From Quillaja saponaria (lineage: Eukaryota > Streptophyta > Magnoliopsida > Fabales > Quillajaceae), in the NCBI GenBank assembly GCA_029379385.1, contig CM055608.1:21822350-21886349 (forward strand): a stretch of DNA of 64,000 bases. Direction: 5' to 3'. Shown piece after piece: positions 10,767 through 23,255 of this stretch (positions are counted from its first letter, which is position 1; each line of letters begins with the position of its first letter). Below the pieces are notes generated by a model that did not search any database, was not told the origin of the DNA, and was given only the letters and a program-made list of their open reading frames with translations. Made by a program: the position numbers and the translations under genes.

Positions 10767-11163
10767 ATGGTAGTAGATCATAAGGGTTATCAATGGTGTG
10801 ATATAAGAGCTTATGGTGCACAAAAAGTGTTTGATGAAATTTCAACTAATTGTGCAATGGAAGCTAGTGTACTAAAGGTGAAGAGATATGAACTAAACAG
10901 AATCCTCTTGGTTACGATTCATCAAGTTTTTTATAGTGTGGTAGTGGAGGTCTTAAATCAAATTTGCTATCCTTGTGGAGTTGTGGAAAAGATCTCAATA
11001 TTCCAGGAGGCAACTGATCTTCAAGCACTTGTTCAATACCGATTGTATTGGAGTGCCACTAGAGCTCGAGATTCACTTAACTGATGCCATATATATGAAG
11101 ATTGTTGTTAGTTGGCTTAATTGGGTACCTTTTAGACTTCATGATGAAAGTAAAGGGATCTAG
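10767..11163 (+). pseudogene. Polypyrimidine-tract-binding-protein-like RRM fragment
   Basis: The frame reads ELNRILLVTIHQVFYSVVVE, then VLNQICYPCGVVEKISIFQ and LQALVQYRLYWSATRARDSL. This follows RRM2 of plant PTB-like splicing regulators (NRILLVTIHHMLYP...VEVLHQVFSPHGFVEKIVTFQ...ALIQYQ as I know the family). The match goes on past the stop in another frame (IYMKIVVSWLN against IYDGCCQLDI; the DNA agrees well), so a frameshift breaks it. Only one of several RRMs is present. It is the first captured fragment after the Tat-like insertion. Confidence 0.72.
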
Positions 11164-11391
11164 GTATTATTACACCTTATGTAATTGATAAACTATTTGG
11201 AAAAAAAAAAACTCAGAATTTTATCTTGGATTCTTCTTGTAACTTAAGCTGTATGAGAATTATGTATGGATTGTTTGTAGAAAGGCCTGGAGAAAAATTA
11301 AAGGCACCTATAAATTTACTATAATAGTATTGGTCCTTGGAATGGTTAAATACTAGGATTCTGAATATGCTAGTCTTGCAATTGAATTAAT
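11164..11391. other. Spacer between captured fragments
   Basis: AT-rich, no coding signal. It carries an A-run (11201-11210) that could be the relic of a processed transcript, but it is too short to prove this. Confidence 0.35.
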
Positions 11392-11830
11392 CAGAGGAGG
11401 TCAGGGTGGAGGAATGAAAGATGGAAGCAGGATTGTAGTTGAGCCACATAGATTTAAAAGGGTATTCATTGCCAAGGGTAAGGAAGATGCTTTTATTACT
11501 AAGAATATGGTTCCTAGTGAAGCTGTTTACAATGAGAAAAGGATTTATATGCAGACTAAAGATGATACTAAAGTAGAGAATAGGGTTTGGAACTTTTTTT
11601 GTTTAAAGCTATATGCTACCATTTTTGGTGGGATTGATAATATATGGATTAAACCTGGTGCTAAAGTCCTTTACCTTGGGGATGCTTCTAAGACCACAAT
11701 CTCTCATGTATCTAACATTGTTGGCCTGACCAGAGTGGTCTATACTGTAGAATTTTATCATAGGAATGGCAGAGATTGGTCAACATGGCAAAGAAGCTAC
11801 AAATTCTCAATATGCTAGTTGCTGGATCTT
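11392..11830 (+). pseudogene. Fibrillarin (snoRNP 2'-O-methyltransferase) fragment
   Basis: Fibrillarin methylates rRNA in the nucleolus as part of box C/D snoRNPs. The frame starts in the last bit of the Gly/Arg-rich region (RGGQGGGMK, 11392), continues [45 protein letters not shown], then the SAM-binding strand [20 protein letters not shown] (family: VLYLGAASGTTVSHVSD) and [16 protein letters not shown] one-base deletion at about 11780 shifts the frame so that VNMAKKR is lost. The C-terminal half is missing. About 130 codons run without an intron, which suggests a cDNA-derived copy. The altered SAM motif (the Gly of A-S-G is Lys) confirms decay. Confidence 0.92.
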
Positions 11831-12001
11831 ATTGTAATTTACAGGTTGAAGAGGGTGATAATACCATTGAAATAAGAATAAATGCATTCTTTGCTAACCA
11901 CATGGATGTGTCCCAAGCTTGCTTCTGCTTCCACTAGACAAATTGATTTAGTAAAATATTTTTTTCAACTAGCAGCCTGAAGTAATCCAAAGGCTTTAAT
12001 C

Positions 12002-12277
12002 TTGGAGCTGGGAAGGAAATTCTCCTTTATTGTATGCGAGAAGGGTGAAATAGCTCATGTTGTAGAGATTACATACCTTGATGTATTTCATAATGAAGAA
12101 CAATGTTTCCTTGATAGATTTTGCATTTGTGTACAAGAACATGGGTTTGGTGATAAAGCACAGACATATGTCATGAAACATGCTATTGTTGATTCATTCA
12201 AAGGGGGCACAAAACAAGGTCCTCAAACTAAGTTTAAATATTTTGAGAAAATGTTGAAGGTTACTTTTATTATATAG
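12002..12277 (+). pseudogene. Unidentified coding-like fragment (F3)
   Basis: A 91-codon frame (ELGRKFSFIVCEKGEIAHVV... YVMKHAIVDSFKGGTKQG) with ordinary protein composition in an AT-rich setting. I do not recognise the family. It follows fibrillarin on the same strand and may be another captured exon set. The region 11831-12001 shows no readable frame. Confidence 0.35.
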
Positions 12278-12349
12278 GGTGGGAGATAACTAGTTAGGTA
12301 GGTTGCTGACAAAATTTCTCCACAAATAGGGGTCAAATCTAGCTATTGA

Positions 12350-12779
12350 AGGTAGTAATGGAGGGATGGGAGGCTTTGACGGAAACTTAAATGTGTACGA
12401 AGGGTTGAAGGTTCCTGGTGCAAAACTCCTAATCAATATTGACTGGATGACATGACTTTTTATCTGTTTTGTTCATGAATATCCACTTGTGAAGTAATTA
12501 CTAACGGCTATCAAAGTGTACAAGCTGGTTAGAGAAGAAAGCTTGATATTTTGGGCATTTTGGGGCACTAACTTACAAGTATTATATGCCAATGCATTTC
12601 AGGGAATTCTAGAGTCCTTGCATGTTGATGGGGAATGCGTCCTTCATGATTTATGCTATCAACTAGAAGATAAAGGTAGATTACTTCTAGGTGCCGAGTT
12701 GGCTAGTAATGTGACCAGTCTTGGTACACCATTCATACATTTTATTGGTGGTGTATATGGTAATGGTGATACTATTTAG
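12350..12779 (+). pseudogene. Unidentified coding-like fragment (F4)
   Basis: 12350-12450 reads a Gly-rich GSNGGMGGFDGNLNVYEGLK, and 12516-12779 reads RESLIFWAFWGTNLQVLYAN ... CYQLEDKGRLLLGAELASNV. The composition looks protein-like, but I recognise no domain. It ends shortly before the L1 solo LTR at 12832. Confidence 0.35.
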
Positions 12780-14794
12780 TAATGAAATGGGAAAGAAAAC
12801 TGATAATAAACAAGGTGTCAAAAGGGGTAATTGTCACACCCCTCACGGAGGCATAACTGGCTGGAGAATTGGATAACCAAATCTCTGTAGCCCTGACTTT
12901 ATCACAACTAACTACATACGATTCTTGACTAAACCAACACATAAAGACAAATTTATAAAACAAGAATTAATTGTAAAAGCTCATTTTCTTAAATAAATAA
13001 ACAATTTATTGAAAATTTTGGCTGAGGTTCCCTGAGATATGGAACATGCCTCAAAAGACAAACACATATATTTCTGTTTTTACACAACAACAACACAAAC
13101 ACAACAAAGAGCTTTGCTCTATCCACATCATAAACAAGACAATTAACTAAAGTTTTATATCATACCAAATTAAAGACAACAAGACCTAGGAGCTCCACTC
13201 CATTTCTCATCATAATAACAATCAACTAGACTATTATCCCACATAAAACCAGATGCCCAACAGCTCTAATATGACTGCAAACTTTTATCCTTGACTTCAA
13301 GTATAAGATTCCGAATATACCTAGTTGCCAAATACTTGGCAAAGCCTAATATTGGTATTTTCTGTTCCTTGAGATCCTGTTACTAAAATAAACCACATGA
13401 GGGGAATGAGTCCTACGAACTTCGTGAGTGAAAAAATATATCCAAAAGGTACTAGCATCACTCAATACAAGTATATAACAGATATAGTCAATTAATATCA
13501 TGTAACAATATTCATGTATCAATTCAACCACAACTAATATCAAAAAAACTTAATTCAAATAAATCATTGTAATACTGCACTTGTTTATTTTTTATATATC
13601 ACATCTATTCAAATACACATAATAATCTAGCCCCTAAAGGTAACAGTTAACTACTCATCGGTTCATTGATCTCATTCATCACTTACTCTCGCTTTCACTC
13701 GTGTCGTTGATTCAATAACATTTTCCGAAGCTGCAATTACATTTTCCAAGTATTATTAAGCTTATTAATTTTATAAGTTATAACATTTTAACTACAAAAG
13801 TCTAGAGTTACTAAGTTTTAAGTATTTATTTAAATTTTATTCCTTTTAGTACTTTCATAATCCCCTTAAATATATGTTTGATTTTAACTTACATACTTAA
13901 TCTAAATCAACAAAACCAAGTTTAAACTTTAACCTTAGGAAGTTAGCTATCTTTCTTATTTAGAAACTTTTCCAAAACTTAGTCTTGAACTCACTTAATT
14001 TCTCACATGAACAAAAATAGAGCTTTCGTAATATTCTTGGTTACCAACCTCTTCTTCCGATGCTTATAGAATTCTTATACTTGGAAATTAAATTACAAAA
14101 CTTTCCAGTCCAGTCTTTCAATATGTTAGGAACATTTCATCTTCAGCACTCCATTCCTAAATTAATTCAATCCATATAACACCTGAAATTTATGATTTCT
14201 CTAACTTATAAAATATGACCTTGTTTCCCTTTCATTAACCACTTAATTGCCATTTATCATCACTGTCAAACTTCCATTCCTAGATCTTTATCCACATTTA
14301 ACCCAAATCATATCACTAATCCTTAAACAAAAAACAAGTAATGATAATTTACTCATGAAGAACAAGAATCCTATAGAAGCAAAGCTAAATTGAATTACCA
14401 AGATACTAATTCGTTATCCTTACATATGACTCATTATATTACAATTAGAATAGAATATAGTTTTATGACAAGAATTAGGGAATTAGAGATTGTCTGGCTA
14501 ATTTTAAAAAAGAAACTTCTAAATAATGTCATCGCAAAATTGGATCCTATATACTGCCTGCATTAAAAATCATTTATGCAAGAGTTTTATAAATTGCCAT
14601 TGTTACACTTAGAATAGAATAGAATAAATCCTCGTGACCCAAAAAGATGTATATGACAAATCCTTCCAGAAATAGGCCTCACGAAGCTTTAAGGCTAAAA
14701 ACTTTATGTTTGACAAGAAACTTATATATATTATATAAATATATATCCTAGGTCCTTTTTCATTGAAACTTATTTTGATAAACAAATAAACACG

Positions 14795-17700
14795 TGTCAC
14801 ACCCTTCTTGAATATATGACTGGCCGAAAAAATGGATAACCAAATCTTTGTAACCTTGACTTCAAACAAGAAACAAACACGACACTTGACTAAACTAAAT
14901 AGTAAAAGTAAATTTTATAAAATGAGTTAACTAAAAACAATTTGTTTACTGAAACTTATAACAATTTATTAAAAAATTTAGCAGAGCTTTTTCATAGAGT
15001 GGAACATGCCCATAAAATTTAAAAACACATTCCTATTGTTATACAATAACAACTACAACAACGAATACAACAAGGAGCTCTGCTCCAATTCTCATCATAA
15101 TAACAATTAACTAGACTATTACACCACATAAGACTAGGAACCCCACAGCTCTAACGTGACTGCAAACTTTCATTCTTTGATTTCAAGATTGAGACTCTAA
15201 AAAATTACTTTGTCGCCAAACACTCGACAAAGTCCATTATTTGTAACTGCCATCCTCTAGATCTTGTTACTAAAAAAATAATTATAGAAGATGGATCAGT
15301 CCTAAAACTCCGTGAGTGGAAAATTGTACCCAAAGGGTAATAACATCACCCAACAAATGTATAGAATATATTATCAATTAATATCAACACGTTATTTATT
15401 TCAAAACTATTAAGATTACACATAAACAAATACGGAAATATAAAACTTAGCTAATACATTTCAATTAGTACACTGTATAATCCACTTAAAACAAACAAGG
15501 CAATCAAAACATACAAAGCAAGCAAAGAGCTAATATAGTAACTCAGCCCCGCACAATAGCATCTCCCCCCACCAGACATTTTTGCTCCTGCACAATAGGT
15601 TAATTCTCCATACACAATCCATCCAACTGGGGCTAAGCACTCAAATTAAAAAAATAAAAATAAAAATTTATCAGGATCATAATATCATAGGATTTCAAAT
15701 TAGAACATCCTAAGTACACTTGGATTTTAATTTCAGAGATAAAAATCATTCCTTACAAAAATCTCATTTTGTTGGCCATTATCAACCACAAACAATATCA
15801 AACAAACATAATTCAAATAAATCACTAAAATATTGTACTTGCTTATTTTCCATACATCACATCTATTCAAATGCACATATAATTACACATAATAATCTAG
15901 CCCCTAAAGGTAACAGTTAACCACTCACCTTTAACCGATTTCATTCGTCACGTACACTTACGTTCACATGTCTTTGTTATAATCTTTTAATTACTAAGCT
16001 TATTTATCAATTTATATAGGTTTCTTTATGAAAGTTTTCTATTAAGCCATTATATGTCAGGTAGTATAAATTGTACTTTATATGATAAAATTGATAATAA
16101 AGAGACATTTTAGATGCCTTAACAATGTATAAGGTAGAAAGAAACTATTAGAAAAGATAAAAAACACTAGTGAGTTAGAAATGTAGAAATGTCGAAACTG
16201 TCTAAACTTAGGATTTGGACCAATGTTTACTCTAATAGTCATATCTTCCTCTAGGAAATTCCAAATCTAGTTTTGTAAAATTTATTAAATACTAGACACA
16301 TGTAGTTTTATAATGGTACATCATTTGTAATTTTTGGATTTATATATCAATATATTTTATTCTTTGAAGTTGCATTAAATTCTACAAAATGTGGGATTTT
16401 GGCAGCTCTGACCTTACCTTAGTTAATTGAACATGACTTTCTCTAGAAAAAAAGAAAATCTAATTCCCGTTTGATTTATTAATATAAAAATATATCTTTC
16501 TAGATAGATATCATATGTATTATTTGGATGTGCATATTAGTACAGTTAATTATTTAAAGTTTACTCCTTTTTGGCATTTTCACAATCCCCTTGGATATAT
16601 ATTTATTTTCACTTACATACTTAACCAAATTTAACAAAACTAAGTCTAAAAATTATCTTTATGATATTAACTACCTTTCTTCTTTAGAAAATTATTTTAA
16701 AATTAGTCTTGAGCTTATTTAATTCTTCACATAAACAAAAACAGGGCACTGCCCAAATTTCTAGTTGCCAACCTGTAATCCCAATGCTTATAGAATTCTC
16801 ATACTTAAGAAATAAATTACAAAACTTTCCAATCTAGTTTTTCAAGATGTTAGAGACATTTTCTTTTTAGCACTTTATTCCTAATTTAACTTTTAAGACC
16901 CTCTAACATCAAAATTTCCAAATTAGGTATAGTTAGGACCTTAAAATCATAGCTATGACTTCTAATACCTTCAAAATACACAAAACATAGAATTAAGACT
17001 TGAAACACTCCAAATTTACTCTTTAGTATGTTAGGAACAACTTTTATTTCGAGATCCTAAGCTAATTCAAATCACAACCTCCAACAAGACTGATTGAAGC
17101 TCAATCAAAATCCTGCATAGACCTAGCCTCAGTCTAATAGCTCTAACTATCAATATACTTGGAACCAGGTTACAAAGTTTTTCAGTTATCCTCTCAAGAG
17201 TCTAAGCTACATTTTCTCTTTAGAACTCGTAATTTAATTCAGCCTATAGAATACCTGAAATATCCGATATCTCTAACTTATAAAATCTGCCCCTGCTCCC
17301 TTTTCATCAACCACTTTATCTTTCAAGTTCCAATTATTGAATTCAATCTAAAAATTTCATCAAAACTTGATCTCTACACCCCTAGTATCAATATACATAT
17401 TCCAATTTCCAAGACCTCCTGATTTCCTAGTTGAATCCAAGAGCATCAAGTTCTTTTCCACCCTCTTTGTTCTTGATTTTCAATTTCTTAATTCATGTAA
17501 AGTCATGCTAATCAAATTAATCCCATGTTTTCTATTATAATTTCTTGTTTAACAATATGATTTCATTAAGTCCTTAACTCACCCATCATAGACAATATCG
17601 TATTTCTAACCTTGAGAGCAAAGAAACTTAGTGTAAGAGTGTTTTTACGAAAACCAATGGGCTCATTTTAAACAAAACTTTTCTTCTACCTATGTTCTTT

Positions 17701-18866
17701 CAATAGATAAATTTATAATTCATGAGTTTTCTTTAAGACAAATTCCAATGAAGTAGAAATTATGGAAGAGTATTCAAAAACCAATTAATACTGACCAACA
17801 AATAAAAAAAATAAAGACGACTTCCTCTAATTTCAGCATCCTTATTTATCTAATATTCTGACAATGATATTATTAATATGCCTCTTCTTTGCAAAATGGG
17901 GATTCTACAACTTACATACTTTAAATAGCAACAGAACCAAAACCTTTTGTTGTACATGCAACCATCCAAGGCACCCTAAATTCTAACAACTGTTCCTCAT
18001 CTTAAAAGGTGATCCTAGAAAGTTTACCATCTCTTCAATCTTTTAATAAGTCCAACTAATCTAACACATTATCAAACTTATAACATTACTCTAATTACTC
18101 CAACATACGAATGTAAAAACCAAAGCAATTGATCTTCTTTTGTTTAAAAGGAAATACTAAACAAACCCAACATAAATACTTCAAACATATGTTTAAGATA
18201 TTGATTAACGAAGTCACATAATGAACATCTAACGCTAACATGGACCCAAAAAGTAAAGCTTCAAACCATTTAATCGATGCCACAAGTGATAAGAACTATA
18301 CCTTTCTTTTACAACTACAAGAGCATAAGCTCACACATCAGAGGCAGGAAAGAAAAGTAAATATAAAGACAGAGGGGAAGGCTAGCCTAGTTGCTTCCAA
18401 GCTGAAAGAAGCAAAGTTCATCGAAATAGGAAGGTGAAGTCTCGACTGCTACCAAAGAGCTGGAGTTGTCCTGATTTAAAGAGAAATGAGGAAGAACACT
18501 GGCTAGAAAAACCCCATAACAGGGCTGTCAATACAAAATTACTGCTCTTGCTGCCTTTAGCTCATACTCACATACACATGATTGCAAGACAAAGAGGAAC
18601 CAAGCTACACAAGAAGATAAGAAGGGCTAGAATCTCTCGACCAACCAAGAAAAATACAAAAGATTCTAGAACAGCAGAGGGGAACTAAGCAAGGTAGTGG
18701 ATAAAATGAGATAAGGTTACATGGCTAAACAAAAGAAAATGAAGGGAAAAATATAGGGAAGGAAAAAGATAAAGTAAAAGAAATTAGACTCAAGTCTAAG
18801 TCAATAACATTAAGATAAAGTGTATATATATATATATTAATTATGTAGTTCAAATATATTCTTAGT

Positions 18867-18912
<46 letters not shown>

Positions 18913-19026
18913 TAAATTAATTATTTACTCACTTGAATTTAATTGGTCATACTGTTATTTATTTACAAATACAAGACAATTTTTTATTTTTTATTTTTAT
19001 GATATCGGGTTATGAGAGTTATAACA
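14795..19026 (+). repeat. Solo LTR L2, nested in L1
   Basis: 4.23 kb, starts TGTCACACCCTTCTTG and ends GATATCGGGTTATGAGAGTTATAACA. Flanks ACACG (14790) and ACACA (19027) make a 4/5 duplication. No coding domain is present; ORFs in this stretch are low-complexity. It holds a TA microsatellite at 18869-18904. Confidence 0.75.
18869..18904. repeat. (TA)n microsatellite
   Basis: Uninterrupted TA run followed by CACACACA, near the end of L2. Confidence 0.95.
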
Positions 19027-20420
19027 ACACAAACTTTATAAGAGTTCTTTGAATTCAAGTGAGTGAAAATTCTTCAATGATTCATTGTTTTCCTTATAAC
19101 TTAAATCTACAATTTTAATCCAAGTTCTGTACATTAAAAATTACAATCGAAAGTTCCAAATCCATTAAGTTCAAATCCTTATAGCCAAAATATAACTAGT
19201 TCAATTATCTCAACTAGCAGTAACTAAGTATGTACTTTGTTGGAAATAAGTTTAGCAAGTAATTAGATAGAAATCCATAATACTAAAAGGTAAAAATAAC
19301 ATAACTCTTCCTAATTAAATCTAATTAAATTATTTCTTGCAAAATTAGAAACTCAAGGGAGAAGAAGTGAACCTGCAAGTATCTTAACATTAAGTTGAAA
19401 ACAATCTCAAAGACATTAAACAGCAAAACAATTATCTAATCTAAAGCTTTCCAATTATTCATTTCCCACTGCCAAAGTTACAATATATATTTCTAGACTT
19501 GGATAGACCACAATCATTATTAATTATCTGAATTTTGGCCTAGAACAAAGCACGGAGAATGTCATTTCGTTCATGTTTGATGGTAGAGATATTATATATT
19601 TCACTTACATGATATTTGTACCTTATATGCCAATGATGCAGGCAATTTGCTCAACGTTCACAAGTCCGTAAACTTCAATACATAGCTAAGATTGTAATCG
19701 GGAGATTGAATTACAGGAAAGAGTTGGAGGATTGCACAGTGAAGTCCAAGCCTTCTCAAACTAAATCAAGCAAGGAAAACAAAGTAAGGACTAAGAAAAC
19801 TCCAGCTAATGCAGAGGATGAAGTTGTAGAGCACACTCAAGCCACTCCAAGACACACACAAAGGGGTTCACTCACGGCAACAAAAAATGAACTCACTCAC
19901 AGCAAGAAGAAAGGGATGACTATGGAACTCACTTGGCAAAATAGGGGAGGAAGGATCTAGACCCACCTAGAAACGAAAACAGACAAGAGAAATAAAAACT
20001 AAGTTGGTTGCCATAAAAATAAAAGGCTATAAGAGAGTGAAATAGAATAAACAATAGCAAGTCAAAGTCAAGGTGGTATATGTGGTGTAGAATGAATTCT
20101 AGAAATATGTAGATATATTTATATATGGATACCATAAATATTTCCTATCTTATGTAATTAAACATTTTTTTTTACCAGTAAATATTACATAATTGGATTT
20201 TAAGTTTCATATCAACTAATAAAATGATAAAAATTTACAACGAGTTACGTACAAGCGTTCTAACGTGTATATGAACATTCCAAAGTGTATATTAAAAATA
20301 TCGAGTTATATCATGTTCACTCATGTTATTATTTAATTTGTTTATTTTATAACGTAAATTTACACATTGTGTCTAAAACTTGATTTTATGTTATCGAGTT
20401 ATAAAGATTATAACAATAAT

Positions 20421-20798
20421 ACTATAAGGGGTGGTCATCAAATTGAAACTAGAACTACAAAGGAAAATGAAGGTATGGAACATGACAAGTTGGAAACAAT
20501 TTTTGTTGTAGACAAACAAACTGAAGCGGAAGAAGAGTTCAAAGAACAACACGATGTAAGTTCTTATACATTGCTCCCTAAAAAGCTTTGGGAAGGACTG
20601 GAACCAAGTGAACTTAAGTGGTCCAACACTTGTGCATATCTAGCTTATGGGGTTAGTGTATTTAAACAATATGAAGAATGTTTTGGTGGCACTTCAAAAC
20701 TTGCTTCTTTGAGGAATGAACTAAGAACTGGAAGAAGGAGAAAACTATTTCAAGATCAGACAAATGTGAGTTCAATTAAGTATATGATTGGACATTGA
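20421..20798 (+). pseudogene. Unidentified coding-like fragment (F5)
   Basis: Directly after the L1 target duplication the frame reads GGHQIETRTTKENEGMEHD, DVSSYTLLPKKLWEGLEPSE and GTSKLASLRNELRTGRRRK. It is acidic first, then basic. No family is recognised. It lies between L1 and L3 on the same strand as the other captured fragments, so it belongs to the host composite. Confidence 0.4.
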
Positions 20799-21157
20799 AA
20801 AAAGATTATTCAGTTTAATGTTTTTATGGTTAGTCCACCTTTTGAAATAGGGAAGCCATCAATTGTCTCAATACATATAAAGTAGAATTTGTCCTTGCCT
20901 TCTAACGCATTCCTCATGGAGACATGACTGGCCGGAGGATTGGATAACCAAATCTCCGTAACCCTGACTGAAAAACGAAGTAACAAACATGACTCTAAAC
21001 CCAACTAAAGAATAAAAATAATTTTTATAAAATAGAAGTTCACTATAAAAGTTTATTTTCTGAAACAATTAACAATTTACTGAAAATTTTGATAGAAGTT
21101 CCCTACAATACGAAACATGCCTTAAAGTTCAAACACATATGTTCATGATTTCATGCA

Positions 21158-21545
21158 CACTACTAGAAAATAACAGTTTAGCGACATAATTAGTGACAAA
21201 TTTATTCCGTTGTAATTCTGTCACTATATAGCAACGGAATTGGGAAAGAAATAATCTATCGCTATATAGCGATGGAATTGAGACGGAATATTATCCCGTC
21301 ACTAATTTGGTAGGAAAATATCAATTTAGCGCATAAACTAATGGCGTGCAAACATTGCGACATATTAGCGATGGATTTTTCATCGCTATTTTGTCACTAA
21401 GTTTAGTGACAGAATAGCGACGGAATATCTATCACTAATTTAAAATTTTTGATATTGTGACAGATTTATGATGGAAAACATTCCGTCGCTAAAAGAAATA
21501 TGGTGCGAAGGATTTACGATGGAATTTCCGTCACTAATCAACAAT
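21158..21545. repeat. CACTA left terminal and subterminal repeats
   Basis: At least ten variants of GCGACGGAATT / AATTCCGTCGCTA in both orientations. Such arrays bind TNPA in En/Spm. Confidence 0.88.
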
Positions 21546-22689
21546 TTGCAATTTTAATACGTTTTTCTCTTAATTTATTCCATTTTTTGCCCAAAAAAAA
21601 AAAAAAAAAAGATATCCTTCACCTCTCTCTATGACTCAATTTTTTTCTATGGCAGAGTAGTACAACATAACTTTGGTATTGTCCCTTGCCGACTAGCATT
21701 ATGTGATTGCAATGGAAAGATTAAAAAGAAAATGTATATTTTTAATTCATCAATTCATCTTTTTATTAGACTAAGAAAGATTATATTGTTATCTTTAACA
21801 AAAAAAAAAATCATTAGTATACTAATTTCTTTTTTATATATTTTCTTAGAGAAAAAGATTTAATCTATATTATATGTAAAAGTGGTTTCATGGAAGAAAT
21901 TTTTGATTTTCTTAAATACTCTTTTGAGTTTTTATTATTGTTATGCACATAGCCTTTAGTTGTTATTTGCTTCAAATAGAGAATTATTATTATTTTTTTT
22001 CAAATTTTTCTTCATTTTCATATCAATAGGTTTGTAATTATTTTATGACTATTAATTTCTTATATATATACTAATTCTTCTCAATAATAATAAATTTATA
22101 ATTGTTTTTAATAATTATATGTCAATAGTAATTAAAATTGAATTTTTTTTATATATTTTTTGTTTAATAAACTCCTAATAATCATAATTTTTTGAAGTTC
22201 TTCTCAAATTTATGAATTAAAATTTTAAAAAATTATTATGAATTAAAAGAAATATTAAGAGTATAGTCTTTATTATTATAATATTATTTTATGACTATTG
22301 ATTTTTTTTTAAATTCTTTTCAATATTAATAAATGTATAATTTGTCAATATCTATATATTTATTATGTATTGAGAAAGTGATTAAAATGTAAATAAATAT
22401 AAAACTTGATAAATTGAATAAATTGTAGAAAAATAAGTATGGAAATTGTTGATGATTAAGTTGTTTTAAGGCTTATTGAGGTAATTAGGAATATTAATAA
22501 ATAATTTAAGCGATCATTATGGGATAGAAAATATTATGGAAATTATGTAAAAGTTAAATTGTGGAGTAAGGATTAAATTGAAAAGATTAAGGACTAAATT
22601 GAAGAAACATAAACCATTTGCATTAAATGCAAGGAATGATTATGCTTCTTCAATCCGTGGGTTTAATTGGTGGTTTCATGATGTTTGCA
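21546..22689. other. AT-rich 5' region of the CACTA element
   Basis: Homopolymer-rich, with no readable coding frame. It probably holds the element's promoter and first intron, but nothing specific can be shown. Confidence 0.4.
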
Positions 22690-22697
22690 GTTTTGGC

Positions 22698-23247
22698 TAG
22701 GGGTGTGCACGGGTCGGTTCGGTCCGGGTAATGATAAATTTTTGAACCGAACCGAAATTTTCGGGTAATAAAATTTATGAACCGAACCGAACCGAAAATA
22801 GTTATTACCCGAATTTACCCGAACCGAAAAAATATGACTAGTTCGGTTCTGGTATTCGGTTACCCGAAATTTATCAATATTTTACTAAAATTAATGTAAA
22901 TTTTTTTATTTTTTGTTTTTGAACCTCATATTTTTTAAATTCATTAGTTATTATAAAAAAAAAAATACAAAAAACATAATATATTAACATATTCATCACA
23001 AATAAAAATATAAAATTATAAATTAATACAACAATACATTAAAAATAACAAAAAATATTTTGATTTTCGGGTAACCACGGGTACCCGTTTGCATTATACT
23101 CCACTACCCGTAACCGAACCGAAAATAACGGGTATTAAATTTAACTACCCGAACCGAACCGAATAAGAAAAATACCCGAATTTAACCGAACCGAATTACC
23201 GGTTCGGTTCGGGTATTCGGTTTTTTCGGGTTCCTTGCACAGCCCTA
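22698..23247. mobile_element. hAT-type MITE, 550 bp
   Basis: Ends TAGGGGTGTGC and GCACAGCCCTA form a terminal inverted repeat (10 of 11 bases). The flanks GTTTTGGC (22690-22697 and 23248-23255) are a perfect 8-bp duplication, the hAT hallmark. The interior is made of AACCGAACCGA / TTCGGTTCGGG and ACCCGAA motifs in both orientations, which could fold extensively. No transposase. It inserted into the CACTA element. Confidence 0.92.
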
Positions 23248-23255
23248 GTTTTGGC

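Larger units (their letters stand above)
7180..10768 (-). mobile_element. Tat/Ogre-like Ty3/gypsy remnant (LTR plus gag)
   Basis: A minus-strand gag is preceded by a PBS-like site at 10724-10737. The plus-strand sequence TGTTAAATCTTGATATGACTAGACT at 7180 recurs at 10739 (TATTAAATCTTGATCTGACCAGACT), so the 3' LTR lies on the left and only about 30 bp of the 5' LTR survives on the right. Downstream of gag the minus strand reads a degraded motif (SGLVAGGTSYRAHTV) resembling the INTI-GG-GGTS signature found between gag and protease in Tat-lineage elements. No pol domains remain. Confidence 0.65.
12832..20415 (+). repeat. Solo LTR L1 of a long-LTR family, hosting copy L2
   Basis: Starts TGTCACACCCCTCACGG and ends TTATCGAG...GATTATAACA, flanked by GTAAT (12827) and ATAAT (20416), a 4/5 target duplication. 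Removing L2 (14795-19026) leaves about 3.35 kb. The same start and internal order occur at 14795, 20903 and 55898. It contains no gag, pol or PBS. It lacks the CTCAGCCCC module present in the other copies. Strand is nominal (TG...CA as written). Confidence 0.72.

Noticed and set aside
18725..18913. ORF encoding alternating Tyr-Ile
   Set aside because: It is the translation of a TA microsatellite.
22698..23247. CCGAACC-type telomeric or satellite array
   Set aside because: Repeats are in both orientations and bounded by terminal inverted repeats with an 8-bp duplication; it is a MITE.
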